A stretch of DNA of 64,000 nucleotides from Halostella litorea (GTDB lineage: Archaea; Halobacteriota; Halobacteria; Halobacteriales; Natronoarchaeaceae): contig NZ_SJER01000001.1 in assembly GCF_004785955.1 (NCBI RefSeq), positions 620,001-684,000 of the forward strand, given 5' to 3'. Numbering within the stretch: the stretch's first letter is position 1; every line of letters starts with the position of its first letter. The position numbers and the translations under genes are program-made. Shown in pieces: positions 48,907 to 58,684 of the stretch. The notes beneath the pieces were generated by a model. The model was given only the letters and a program-made list of their open reading frames with translations, ran no database searches and was not told the origin of the DNA.

Positions 48907-51865
48907 TTTCGAGGTCGGTGACCACGTCAAGTTCGCCGGTGGGCAGGGCGAAATCACGAAGATTGAAGAGCGCCCGAACGGAGGCCAACTCCTCCACGTC
49001 TACACCACGGAGGGGGAACTTCGGAAACTCCCGAGTGGCCTGCCCCACATTGAGCGGATCGACTCGATCGTTGACCGGCTCGCAGCCCGACAGATCGATT
49101 CGCCCATCCACCACGACCTCCGGGAGCGTGCGACCCGCCTCGATCTCGCGTACCGATACGACCGGTTCCTGTCGCTGACGAACAACCGTATCGAGATCGA
49201 ACCGTACCAGGTTCAGGCCGCCTATGAAATCCTGAACTCGTACGACCACCGCTACCTCATCGGCGACGAAGTCGGCCTCGGGAAGACAATCGAAGCCGGC
49301 ATCGTTATTGAGGAACTCATCGCGCGCGGGCGCGCCCAGCGGGTGCTTATCGTCGCACCAGCGCCACTCACGGTGCAGTGGCAAGAAGAGATGCGCGAGA
49401 AGTTCGACCGCAACTTCGTCATTTACGACCGCGAGACTGTAGAAAACCACCGGCAGTCCCACCCAAACCAGAACGTCTGGGAGCAAGAGGACCTCATCAT
49501 CACCTCGATCGATTTCGCTAAGCAAACGAACGACGATCCTGAGTCGGACCGGGTCTCAGTTCGTGATGCGCTCGATAACCTTAACGAATCTTGGGATGTC
49601 GCCGTCTTTGACGAGGCCCACCACCTGACTGCTCGCCGGGGAAGCGACGACTCCATCGAACGTACCCAGCGTTACACTGTCGGTGAAGCTGTCGCCGAAA
49701 ACTCCGACGCGCTCCTGTTGATGACCGGGACGCCTCACAAAGGGAAGTCCGACCAGTTCTACTTCCTCGTGAGTTTGCTCGATCCATATCGCTTCAGCCA
49801 CGAGTCACAGATCAATCCCGACGCACTGGATGATCTGATGATTCGCCGGCTGAAGGACGACATGCACGACACCGACGGGACGCGAATGTTCCCCGAGAAG
49901 AACATCGAAGCGCTCGGTGTGGATATGTCCCGGGCTGAGCGGAAGCTCTACGACGACGTCACTGAGTACATCCGCGAGTACTACAACCTCGCTCAACAGG
50001 AGGAGAACCAAGCCGCGGGGTTCACGATGGTCATTTATCAGAAGCGGCTGGTCTCCAGCATCTACGCGATTCAGAAGTCTCTGGAGAACCGAATGCGTGC
50101 CATCCAGAACGACGCTGTTGCCGAAGATCTTCCCGACGACGTCCAGGAGCTGATCCCTCGGTATAGCACCGAACCCGAGACACTGACCGACACCGAGCGT
50201 GAGCGCGTCGAAGAGGCGCTGGAAACGGTCACAGTCACGCTGAACCAATCACAGATACAGGAAGAGCTAGACCGGGTGAAGCAACTCTGGCAGCAGGCCA
50301 AGAGCATTGAGACCGATTCGAAGGCCCAGATGCTCAAGCAGTTTGTCGGTCGGATCCTGTCCAACGACCCTGAGGAGAAGATACTCATCTTCACCGAGTA
50401 CACGGACACGCTCGAATACCTCCGAGACAGGGTGTTCGACGATCACGATATCGCCCAAGTCTACGGAGACTTAGACCAAGATCGACGGCGGGAGGAAATG
50501 GAGAAATTCGAGAATGAAGCCAACCTGATGCTCGCCACCGACGCGGCACAAGAGGGCCTCAACCTCCAGTTCGCCCACATTATGGTCAACTATGACCTCC
50601 CGTGGAACCCGATCCGCATCGACCAACGAATGGGTCGTCTTCACCGCTACGGGCAGGAACGAACCGTAGAGATACGGAACCTGTTCTTCAAGAACACCCG
50701 GGAGAGCGAAATTCTGAATCTGCTGGTTGAGAAGACGAACCAGATTGAATCTGACCTTGGAATGCGTTCCGACGTCCTCGGCCGTGTTCTGGAAGATGTT
50801 GATCTCGATGACACCATTATGGCCGCCATCGCGGAGAACCGGCCGACCGACGAAATTGTAGGGGATATCGAGAAGACGATCGAGGAGCGAAAGGAGGCAC
50901 TTCAAACGGTTGAGAACGAGTTCCTGATCCGCGATCGATTCGATCTCTCTGATGAAGACGAAGAGATCTTGGAGGTCATCGAACGCAGTCAACACGGCGA
51001 CGTCAGCGAAGACGACATCGAGATACTGGTCCGAGAGTTCTTCAACGAGTTCAGCGGTAACATCCGCGGTGTCCGTCCCGGTCCTGCTCGCTCAGGCGGT
51101 GACGTCTTCCAACTTGACGTGCCAGATGTACTCTCTGGTGATCAGGTCAGTAGTCAGTATGACCGAGCAACGTTTACCCGCGAGGTGGCGATGGAACAGG
51201 ACGATGTCGATTTCATCGCTCTTGACCACCCGCTCGTTCAATCACTCATCGAATTCTGCCTTGACTCGACCCGTATCCAGGGACAGGTCGCTGTCAAAGT
51301 CGCAGAAGATGGTGAGCCAGGACCCGGTGTTCTCTTCAACTACCGTCTTGGGTACGTGTCTGGTGCCGGTGAAGCGGTAACCGAGAAGCTGGTCCCATTG
51401 TATGTGACTTCAGGTGGGGATGTTTCGACGACGAAGCCCGAGATCGCTGATACCCTCCCTCCAGAAGAGGTCTCCACCGATGAAACGCTGGATCAGCTGG
51501 CGTTACAGGTATCGGACTTACACGAGATTGCCGAGATGGAGGCGTGGGAGCAGGTTGAGTCGTTTGCTGAGGAAGCGAGAGAAGAACGGGAACGCGAGAT
51601 GGAAATTAAACGCCAGCATGCTGAACGTCACTTCGAAGAGGAGATCAGCGAGTGGGAAGAGCGCTTAGAGACGTACGAACAGCAGGATGAACGAGGAAAG
51701 GATATGTCGGCACCGATCGGAAACGCGAAACGCCAATTGGAATCCCTTCGGCGTGAACGTGACGAAGAATTAGCTCGGTTAGAGGAGGAGAAGCACGTAA
51801 CACCTGAAGAACCCGAACTGGTGACAGCAGCACTGATACTCGAATCATTATCCCAGAACCGATGA
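48899..51865 (+). CDS. SNF2-family helicase (DrmD-like)
   Basis: 988 residues. DEVGLGKTIEAG (~122-133, Walker A), VFDEAHHLTA (~235-244, DEAH-type Walker B) and LLMTGTPHKG (motif III) belong to the first RecA lobe. IFTEYTDTLEYL, TDAAQEGLNLQFAHIMVNYDLPWNP and DQRMGRLHRYGQ form the helicase C lobe (~500-585), typical of RapA/DrmD-type SNF2 proteins. A long charged coiled region (~880-975) ends the protein. Its stop overlaps the start of a 43-aa gene. Likely DNA translocase of the defence system. Confidence 0.87.
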   Translation: MTDFEVGDHVKFAGGQGEITKIEERPNGGQLLHVYTTEGELRKLPSGLPHIERIDSIVDRLAARQIDSPIHHDLRERATRLDLAYRYDRFLSLTNNRIEIEPYQVQAAYEILNSYDHRYLIGDEVGLGKTIEAGIVIEELIARGRAQRVLIVAPAPLTVQWQEEMREKFDRNFVIYDRETVENHRQSHPNQNVWEQEDLIITSIDFAKQTNDDPESDRVSVRDALDNLNESWDVAVFDEAHHLTARRGSDDSIERTQRYTVGEAVAENSDALLLMTGTPHKGKSDQFYFLVSLLDPYRFSHESQINPDALDDLMIRRLKDDMHDTDGTRMFPEKNIEALGVDMSRAERKLYDDVTEYIREYYNLAQQEENQAAGFTMVIYQKRLVSSIYAIQKSLENRMRAIQNDAVAEDLPDDVQELIPRYSTEPETLTDTERERVEEALETVTVTLNQSQIQEELDRVKQLWQQAKSIETDSKAQMLKQFVGRILSNDPEEKILIFTEYTDTLEYLRDRVFDDHDIAQVYGDLDQDRRREEMEKFENEANLMLATDAAQEGLNLQFAHIMVNYDLPWNPIRIDQRMGRLHRYGQERTVEIRNLFFKNTRESEILNLLVEKTNQIESDLGMRSDVLGRVLEDVDLDDTIMAAIAENRPTDEIVGDIEKTIEERKEALQTVENEFLIRDRFDLSDEDEEILEVIERSQHGDVSEDDIEILVREFFNEFSGNIRGVRPGPARSGGDVFQLDVPDVLSGDQVSSQYDRATFTREVAMEQDDVDFIALDHPLVQSLIEFCLDSTRIQGQVAVKVAEDGEPGPGVLFNYRLGYVSGAGEAVTEKLVPLYVTSGGDVSTTKPEIADTLPPEEVSTDETLDQLALQVSDLHEIAEMEAWEQVESFAEEAREEREREMEIKRQHAERHFEEEISEWEERLETYEQQDERGKDMSAPIGNAKRQLESLRRERDEELARLEEEKHVTPEEPELVTAALILESLSQNR

Positions 51866-51993
51866 TCGCCACAATTGCAAATGTCGTCGGTTCAGGCAAC
51901 CTCCATGAAGAGGTGGATCTGGAAGCGTTTGAAGACCTCCTCTCTACACCGTATCTGGATATGAGAACCGCGTTCTCTCTGTACTGTCAGTAA
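51862..51993 (+). CDS. 43-aa TBP-like fragment
   Basis: Starts MIATIANVVGSGNLHEEVDL and continues EAFEDLLSTPYLDM. This matches the opening strand and stirrup of a TATA-binding-protein repeat (pattern 'i.NVV.s..L...ldL......L....Y'). It is only one half-repeat long and overlaps the helicase stop by four bases, so it is translated with the operon. It may be a genuine micro-protein or a remnant of a larger gene cut off on its right. Confidence 0.5.
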   Translation: MIATIANVVGSGNLHEEVDLEAFEDLLSTPYLDMRTAFSLYCQ

Positions 51994-52574
51994 TCATCGT
52001 GTGAGAGCAGATCTTTTCCTTCGACATCCTTTGGGAGTCCATCTGCTGCGTCAAGCGGACGGAAGAGGTAGGTGTCGTTGAGGTAGTCGTTGTTGAGGGC
52101 CTCCCGGAGTTCGACGAATGTTAGGCTCTCTCCCTGCTGGAGCTTTCGTTGAATTCGGGCTTGTGCTTCGCGTGGGAGGCCGTACTGTAGGTCGAGGTTA
52201 AAGTCAAGAACAGTTTGGCCCTCTGTAAGTCCTTTCTCGACCCCGTTCTTGAGGATGTCACGGAACCGATCGTCGGGCGAATATGACTCTGAATTGGGTG
52301 CGTGCTGGCAGAGGGAGAACAGGAAAGCGATCGCATCTTCTGCGGCGGTGAATATCTCGTCGTCGGCAATCCCGTCGTCCACAGCTAGTTGGGTTCTGTC
52401 TTTGCTTGCTAGTTCTGTTGCGAGGTATTCGAAGTCGTAGAGTGCATTCCGAGCTCGGTTCCGAATCCGGAGCCGCGCGTTTCGTTCACTATCTCGATTT
52501 AGGTTCTTTCGCCCGAGCAGGTATTGTCTGTCATCTTTCGTCAGAACTCCACGGTTTCGATCCAGTCCCGTCAT
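51987..52574 (-). CDS. 195-aa haloarchaeal protein of unknown function
   Basis: Starts MTGLDRNRGVLTKDDRQYLLGRK at 52574, a widespread opening among haloarchaeal proteins that follow defence or transposon genes; later segments (LRIRNRARNALYDFEYL) are helical. Its 3' end overlaps the TBP-like gene by seven bases, converging on the operon. An ATG ten codons earlier is less likely. I do not know its function. Confidence 0.65.
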   Translation of the reverse strand: MTGLDRNRGVLTKDDRQYLLGRKNLNRDSERNARLRIRNRARNALYDFEYLATELASKDRTQLAVDDGIADDEIFTAAEDAIAFLFSLCQHAPNSESYSPDDRFRDILKNGVEKGLTEGQTVLDFNLDLQYGLPREAQARIQRKLQQGESLTFVELREALNNDYLNDTYLFRPLDAADGLPKDVEGKDLLSHDDY

Positions 52575-52705
52575 AATCCGATTCAGTATACAATCCTGAT
52601 CCAATATAAGTATATGGCATAATTCGTCATCTGATTCCGATGACAGTGTTCCCGATTTTACTAACAGGCTACCGGATTGAGTGGTACATGGATACGAACT
52701 GAACT

Positions 52706-53449
52706 ATGAAATTGGCAAAAATAGACCCTCACGTCAGCTGTCCGATCATCTGTGGCGAATACATGCGCGCAAGCGGCTTCTTCTTCAACGCCGAGGATCA
52801 AACCTACCTCATTACCGCTCGCCACAACCTCCTGCCCACAGACGCGTCAACCCTCGCCACGGGCCAACTCTCGCTTTCTTACCGAACCGAGGACTACCTC
52901 CCAACGATTGATATCTACCTGCGAGATGATCCCACCTTCACGGTGAAACGGGTCGATCTCACCGAACAATCAGGCATTCTTCTTGATGCCGGCATTGACG
53001 TGATCGGCGTCCCCATTACCTTCTCGCCCGAAGACTACGGGTATGTCGTCTGGACGCTTGATGACATTACCCCCGAGAACTCGCCTGAACTCCTTGATAT
53101 CATCGGCTACCCCGGACCATCCTTCCCGGACCCCGACCCGTACGACAGGGAGACCTACGCACAGACGATCACTGAGCCGTACATTCTCACGCTTCAAGAC
53201 GACTTCCCCACTCACCAGGAGGGATCACCTTCCACCGATCAGATTGCATTAGGAATCGTTACCGGTATCGATGATAGCACTTCCAGCTACAGGGGGTACA
53301 GTGGTTCGCCTGTCCTCGGAGACAACCTCGCAGGCATTCACTGCGCAGATGTCGGAATAACGGCGATAAATCCAGAGACTGGCGAAAAGAGCGTACATCC
53401 GGCTATCGCCTACTGGCAGGCAGACGTCCTCGGACAGCTCCTGAAATAA
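52706..53449 (+). CDS. trypsin-like serine protease
   Basis: 247 residues with a readable chymotrypsin-fold triad: His40 in YLITARHNLL, Asp98 in AGIDVIGVPI and Ser199 in GYSGSPVLG. No signal peptide, so it is cytoplasmic. Trypsin-like proteases without export signals recur next to prokaryotic defence genes as effector proteases. It diverges from the 195-aa protein and follows the restriction operon. A defence role is inference. Confidence 0.7.
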   Translation: MKLAKIDPHVSCPIICGEYMRASGFFFNAEDQTYLITARHNLLPTDASTLATGQLSLSYRTEDYLPTIDIYLRDDPTFTVKRVDLTEQSGILLDAGIDVIGVPITFSPEDYGYVVWTLDDITPENSPELLDIIGYPGPSFPDPDPYDRETYAQTITEPYILTLQDDFPTHQEGSPSTDQIALGIVTGIDDSTSSYRGYSGSPVLGDNLAGIHCADVGITAINPETGEKSVHPAIAYWQADVLGQLLK

Positions 53450-53838
53450 CTTGGCAGAACGGCAGAGAATGATAATATAATACACTCCCGATTTCTGGAT
53501 ACAGCCACAAGGCCTGGACACCCAGTGGGCAACTTTCCAACTTTATACGGCGATCCAAAAGCAACAGCCTGTATGCGAAACAAATGGCAACTCAGACATC
53601 GGGAGCCGGATCTTCGAGGCCAACCCACGGGGTTGTGCTCAGATGTATACGGTCGTCCGGATGTATGCACCTCGTGGCGCGTCGGCGGAGTGACGGGTGC
53701 ATAGATTCGCCTGCTTCCCGACCTATGTCCGCGTCGTTCACGCCTGGGACCAGTGCTCCTTTTATACTGGATGGACTCTCGTTTACCTTAGAACGACGCA
53801 CTAGCACCCCGCGTACATACTTTCGCACTTAAAGAACC
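53450..53838. other. 389-bp stretch without a supported gene
   Basis: Contains an inverted repeat TATGCACC (53664-53671) and GGTGCATA (53696-53703). Frames are short and basic. The end is AT-rich and likely holds the promoter of the next gene. Confidence 0.55.
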
Positions 53839-54102
53839 ATGGCAACCGACCGAACTAGTCTGAAGCTGACCGACGAACGGAAGATCCTCTTCGACAAGGC
53901 GAGCGAGATTGTCTCCGATGGACCAGACGATGACCCGCCGCGGAGTGACGTCATCGACGCAGCGCTGACGCACCTCATTGAGAGCGAGGAGAATCTTCAG
54001 AATGTCCGTGACCGCTACCCGCCACAGACGGTGAAGGACTGCTCTAACACGTCTGTACTCCAGTTGTACTACCGGACCAGTATCGAATCAAAGTGGCGGT
54101 GA
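53839..54102 (+). CDS. 87-aa ribbon-helix-helix-like protein
   Basis: MATDRTSLKLTDERKILFDKASEIV...SDVIDAALTHLIES: a short strand followed by two helices with the spacing of a ribbon-helix-helix repressor. A family of such 80-90-aa proteins is common in Halobacteria. Ends VLQLYYRTSIESKWR. Role unknown. Confidence 0.65.
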   Translation: MATDRTSLKLTDERKILFDKASEIVSDGPDDDPPRSDVIDAALTHLIESEENLQNVRDRYPPQTVKDCSNTSVLQLYYRTSIESKWR

Positions 54103-54455
54103 CAATGCGTTCCTTTTCGTACTGCTGGGGGTTCTTGGGCTCCCATTCTGCGTGGTCGGGGTGCCCCTATTCCCGCTTCTCACTTGCTGCCATCCGTCCC
54201 CACGTCTAACCGCTCGCAGATCACGTCTTAGTGCTCTGTTGAAATCCTATTGTTGCGATACCTTGCCCGCTGGATCAGCGTTAGGTAGGGCTGCGCATTA
54301 AGATGATTATTGTTCTAACCAGCTCATTACGCAGCCAACACGACGTTCAGGGGGGACCACCGCCACAATCATCTTTACCGGTGCTCTTTTATCCACAACT
54401 CGCGTCAAATCGATAAACAATTCTCGGCTGACTTCCGCTCCAAGTTCCAATTCCT
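54103..54455. other. 353-bp stretch with an IS-end relic
   Basis: No gene. At 54235 it has GCTCTGTTGAAATCC, matching the terminal repeat of the IS at 56689 and the relic at 58685. An inverted repeat GGCTGCG (54289-54295) and CGCAGCC (54330-54336) lies just after. Confidence 0.55.
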
Positions 54456-56688
54456 ATGTCTACACAAACCCCGATTCGTGTCCTTCACGTTGATGATGAA
54501 CCCAGCTTCGCGGAGATGGTTGCGGAGTTCCTTGAACGGGAAGACAACCAGCTTGAGATCACGACGGCGACAAGCGTGGCCGACGGCCTGACACGTCTTG
54601 AAGCGACCCAGTTCGACTGTATCGTCTCCGATTACGATATGCCCGAGAGGAACGGCATTGAGTTTCTCAACACCGTTCGTAACAAGCATCCTGACCTCCC
54701 GTTCATCCTCTTCACGGGGAAGGGCAGCGAAGAGATCGCCAGTGATGCGATCTCTGCCGGCGTCACCGACTACCTCCAGAAGGAAGGCGGCACTGGCCAG
54801 TACACGCTACTCGCCCACCGTATCACAAACGCAGTCGCACAGTACCGGTCTAAACAGGAAATCGAAGCCAGTCAGGAACGACTCTCGCTATTTTTCGATC
54901 AGTCACCGCTTGGAGCCATTGAATGGACAGAGGAGTTTGACATCGCCCGCATCAACGAAACAGCAGCGGAGATCCTTGGCTACGACGAAGATGAACTCGT
55001 CGGCGATTCGTGGACTCGGCTTATTCCGGAGTCCGAGCATGACGATGTTGCCGAGGTGTTCTCTGACTTGCTTACCGACCCGGCGGCCTACGACGTTGAA
55101 CAAGAAACGGTCACGAAGGACGGCGAGCGGATTGTCTGTGAGTGGCATCACCGTGTCGTCAGAGACGAGCTCGGGGATGTCGTGACGATGTTCTCGAAGT
55201 TTCAGGACGTCACAGATCGTGTCGAACGTCAGCAGAAGCTCGCCAAGGAGCGTGCGTTCACTGAGCAGGCGCTTGATACGCTGGACGACGTGTTCTACGT
55301 GGTCGATGCTGATGGCTCGCTCACGCGGTGGAACGAACGGGTTGGTGAAATCACCGGCTACTCCGATGTCGAACTGGACGGCCAGAACGCACACAAACTG
55401 TTTCCCGAAGATGAACACGCCAAGATCAATGACGCGATCACAAGGGCCATCGATGAGGGGGATGCTACGGTTGAAGCTGATGTGCTGACAGCGTCTGGTG
55501 AGCGAATTCCGTATGAACTCACGGGAAAACGACTGACTGATCCTGCGGGGGAGTTTCTCGGACTCGTCGGGGTCGGTCGGGATCTTTCGGAACGGAAAGA
55601 GCGGGAAGCGGAACTGAAGTTCGTTCACGACTTGCTGGATCGGACGGAACGTATTGCTGACGTGGGCGGCTGGGAGATTGATACGGGGACAGACGAGGTA
55701 TTTTGGACGGACCACCTCTTCGAGATGCTTGGAGTCGAATACGGGGAGGCACCGGCGCTTGAGGAAGCACTGGATGTGTATCTTGAGGAGGATCGGGCTC
55801 GTGTGGCGTCTGCAATCGAAGATGCAGTTGCCGCGGGTGAGTCGTTCGATGTGGAAGCTCGGTTCGAGCGTGCGGACGGGGAGATTCGGTGGTTCCGCAT
55901 TCAAGGTGAACCCGTGCTGGAGGACGGGGAGGTTGTGACGGTTCGTGGGGCAGTCCAGGATATTACGGACCACAAGGAGCGTGAGCGGAAGCTATCGCAG
56001 GCTCGCCAGGAGTACGAGGAGTTGTTCAACGGGATGAACGACACCGGATGGGTGGTGGATCCCGATGGGTCGATTCTCGCCGTAAACGATGCCGCTGTCA
56101 AGAGGTTAGGCTACTCTCGGGAGGAGTTGCAGTCGATGACACCGCATGACTTCGACGCGGCGACCCCGGATGAGGAGATCAGCCGGCTGATTGCGGAGAT
56201 GCCCGAAGACGAAGTCCAGGTGTTCGAGACGGTCCACGAGACGAAGACAGGAGAGGAAATCCCGGTGGAAATCAGTTCGAGCCTGATTACGTATCAGGGC
56301 CAGACAGCGGTGTTGAGTATCGGCCGCGACATCTCCGACCGAAAGCAGCGCGAACAACAACTGGAGCAGTTCGCCTCAATTGTGAGCCACGACCTCCGGA
56401 ATCCACTGAACGTGGCGCAGGGGAACCTCGAACTCGCGCAAGAAGAGTGCGACAGTGACTTCCTGGACACAGTTGCGCAGGCCCACGAGCGGATGCAGCG
56501 GTTGATCGCTGACCTGCTCACCCTCGCACGCGAGGGGGATCAAGTGAGTGACATGAAGGTTGTTGATCTCGCAGCGCTTGCAGAGCGGTGTTGGCAGACG
56601 GTTGCGACGGGTGACGCGACCCTGCAGGTCGAAACCGACCTGCAACTCCGTGCGGATCGGAGTCGCCTGAAGCAGCTTCTTGAGAACC
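54456..56688 (+). pseudogene. REC-PAS histidine kinase, 5' part, broken by an IS element
   Basis: The first ~744 residues of a large soluble kinase. An N-terminal receiver domain (VLHVDDEPSF, VSDYDMP with phospho-acceptor Asp, FTGKGSEEIA, GVTDYLQK) is followed by four PAS-type domains (~140-265, ~270-390, ~395-520, ~525-640). The HisKA H-box SHDLRNPLNVAQGNL comes next. The frame stops just inside the IS after LLEN. The ATPase domain continues at 58109. Joining the two across one target duplication gives [14 protein letters not shown], a perfect N-box. The protein as it stands lacks ATP binding. Confidence 0.88.
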
Positions 56689-56740
56689 GGCTCTGTTGAA
56701 TTCCTTAGTGAGTTACAGGTTCAGTCGGTAGTTTGAGTAG

Positions 56741-57562
56741 ATGCAGCCCCTCCCAAAGTCTCGGTTGCTCCGATTTGTCGAGGAAGCATTTCAGTTAGCC
56801 CAACGTGCCGTAGCTCGGTACTCCTCGAAGTTCTCGAAACAACGCTATACGCTCCATCAGCACATCGTTCTCCTCTGTCTCAAAGTTCGGAAGAACACAA
56901 CGTATCGCACACTCCTCGACGAACTCATCGAGATGCCCCGTATTCGGAACGCGATCAATCTCAGTGAACTCCCTGCGCCATCTACGCTATGCAAAGCGTT
57001 CGATAGACTCGATATGGCTGTCTGGCGAGTGCTGCTCAATCTCTCTGTTTCACTGCTTCCGACTAACGGTGTTACGGGGGTCGACGCCTCAGGGTTTGAC
57101 CGCAGTCACGCCTCGAAGCACTACACGAAACGAGCCAAACTCACGATTCAGCAACTCAAAGTAACACTGCTGGTCGATTCCAAAGTGAACGCTGTCCTCG
57201 ATTTACATGTGACGACGACACGAAAACACGATAGCCAGATCGCTCCGTCGTTGATCAAACGCAATCCCGAGACTATCGACATCCTGCTCGGGGACAAAGG
57301 TTACGACGACCAGAAAATTAGACGGCTTGCCCGTCAACACGGGATTCGTCCACTAATCAAGCATCGTGAGTTCACATCGCTTCACAAGGCATGGAATGCA
57401 CGCTTAGACGCCGATCTCTACGGTCAACGGAGTCAATCAGAGACAGTCAACTCAACACTCAAGCGGAAGTACGGCGCATTCGTCCGGTCACGACGCTGGT
57501 GGAAGCAGTTCCGTGAACTCGCTCTTGCGTGTATCGTCCACAATCTTGACAAAGCAATCTAA
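56741..57562 (+). CDS. tnp: IS5-family transposase
   Basis: 273 residues. DDE triad positions are visible: Asp in TGVDASGFDR, Asp in LLGDKGYDD and Glu in SETVNSTLKRKYG. The N-terminus is basic and helical. Full-length and in frame, so the element may be active. Confidence 0.9.
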   Translation: MQPLPKSRLLRFVEEAFQLAQRAVARYSSKFSKQRYTLHQHIVLLCLKVRKNTTYRTLLDELIEMPRIRNAINLSELPAPSTLCKAFDRLDMAVWRVLLNLSVSLLPTNGVTGVDASGFDRSHASKHYTKRAKLTIQQLKVTLLVDSKVNAVLDLHVTTTRKHDSQIAPSLIKRNPETIDILLGDKGYDDQKIRRLARQHGIRPLIKHREFTSLHKAWNARLDADLYGQRSQSETVNSTLKRKYGAFVRSRRWWKQFRELALACIVHNLDKAI

Positions 57563-57624
57563 CGACCAGTACAGGCGACCCACAGATCGTTCGGTACAGC
57601 GACCGAATCAACCTACACAACTTC

Positions 57625-58008
57625 TTATAAGTCGTCGAAGTCAGCAACGGTAGTCGCCATGCCTAGAAACATCAACCCAAACCCAGCGGCACCTGCCGGG
57701 ATCGAGCTCTGTAGGAGGAATCCGCCGGTGAACGCACTAACACCGCCAACAATAGCTCCACGCTTCCTTGCCGGGGCGGCCTCACGAGAGAGAGAAATAA
57801 ACGTTCGGCGATGTGCTATCATCATTGAACTCACAGCCACATAGAGCGGTAATAGTGAGATTGTAAGCAAGTGATCTGTCGCAGCGAATTCTGCGACGGA
57901 TGCCGTAACTAACAGTCCAACAAGTAGTGACACAGCGTACCGGAGGGCACGACGCATATCCCGAACTGTGGTTACTGCGGCTAAAAAAACCATCTGTGTT
58001 ACATACAC
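57625..58008 (-). CDS. passenger membrane protein inside the IS
   Basis: 127 residues with four hydrophobic spans (YAVSLLVGLLVTASV, LLTISLLPLYVAVSSMMI, GAIVGGVSAFTGGFLLQ, AGAAGFGLMFLGMATTVA). It is encoded opposite to the transposase, between it and the right terminal repeat. No known function; passenger genes are unusual in single-transposase IS5 elements. Confidence 0.6.
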   Translation of the reverse strand: MYVTQMVFLAAVTTVRDMRRALRYAVSLLVGLLVTASVAEFAATDHLLTISLLPLYVAVSSMMIAHRRTFISLSREAAPARKRGAIVGGVSAFTGGFLLQSSIPAGAAGFGLMFLGMATTVADFDDL

Positions 58009-58100
58009 TCGCCAACTGGTTTTTTCCGGTTATTATGCACGTGTAGTGTTCAGTAGATTCACGTGAACAATTCTCTAAAGAAGAGGATTTCAACAGAGCC

Positions 58101-58386
58101 TGAGAACCTTATTCGGAACGCTATTGAGCATGGCGGGGAGGACGTTACGGTGACGATTGGCGACCATTCCGGCGGGTTCTATGTTGCCGACGACGGTCCG
58201 GGGATTCCGCCTGAGGACCGAGAGCGGGCGTTCGAAACCGGGTACTCAACCGCATCGGAGGGGACTGGGTTCGGCCTGAGTATCGTCAAGCAGATCGCCG
58301 AAGCCCACGGCTGGGAGATTAGCCTCACTACGAGCAAAGATGGCGGATTACGGATTGAGATCTCGGATATTGCAGAAGATGAGTAA
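58101..58386 (+). pseudogene. histidine kinase ATPase domain, 3' part of the broken gene
   Basis: Encodes the rest of the HATPase_c domain: [11 protein letters not shown] (N-box), [11 protein letters not shown] (G1) and [18 protein letters not shown] (G2), ending [11 protein letters not shown]. No start codon of its own outside the IS. The separated domain has the same ending as the kinase at 3632-4666 (GGLRIEIS versus GGARIEVT). Confidence 0.88.
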
Positions 58387-58494
58387 TGGGAAGACAGCCA
58401 AGGTTGGCCAAGACACGTGTCTGTGGGTGCCCGATAACTACATCAGCCAGAATTTCTACAGGGCTTTTAATAACTGAATACTTCAATCGTGTGT

Positions 58495-58605
58495 ATGGAC
58501 TGGGCATTCAGAATTCGGAAAAACGTTCCACCCTGGGTCATGAAACTCATTTTGATCGTCGCCATCCTACTGATTGCCGGCCTTCAGTACTTCAACATCC
58601 TCTAA
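58495..58605 (+). CDS. 36-aa membrane micro-protein
   Basis: MDWAFRIRKNVPPWVMKLIL followed by IVAILLIAGLQYFNIL: a short basic head and one membrane helix. A TTTTAATAA box about 28 bp upstream suits a leaderless transcript. Function unknown. Confidence 0.5.
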   Translation: MDWAFRIRKNVPPWVMKLILIVAILLIAGLQYFNIL

Positions 58606-58684
58606 TCACCATTATGCGGCCGTTTTGACGGTGATGAATTCGGTGGCATATTATCTGTTGCTCCAGGGGAGGTGTCTAACAAAG

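Larger units (their letters stand above)
56689..58100. mobile_element. IS5-family (ISH1-type) insertion, 1412 bp
   Basis: Terminal inverted repeats GGCTCTGTTGAA (56689-56700) and TTCAACAGAGCC (58089-58100), flanked by an exact 8-bp target duplication TGAGAACC (56681-56688 and 58101-58108). It carries one transposase and an opposite small membrane-protein gene. The 8-bp duplication and DDE transposase fit the ISH1 group of IS5. The exact duplication and reconstructable kinase indicate a recent insertion. Confidence 0.9.
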
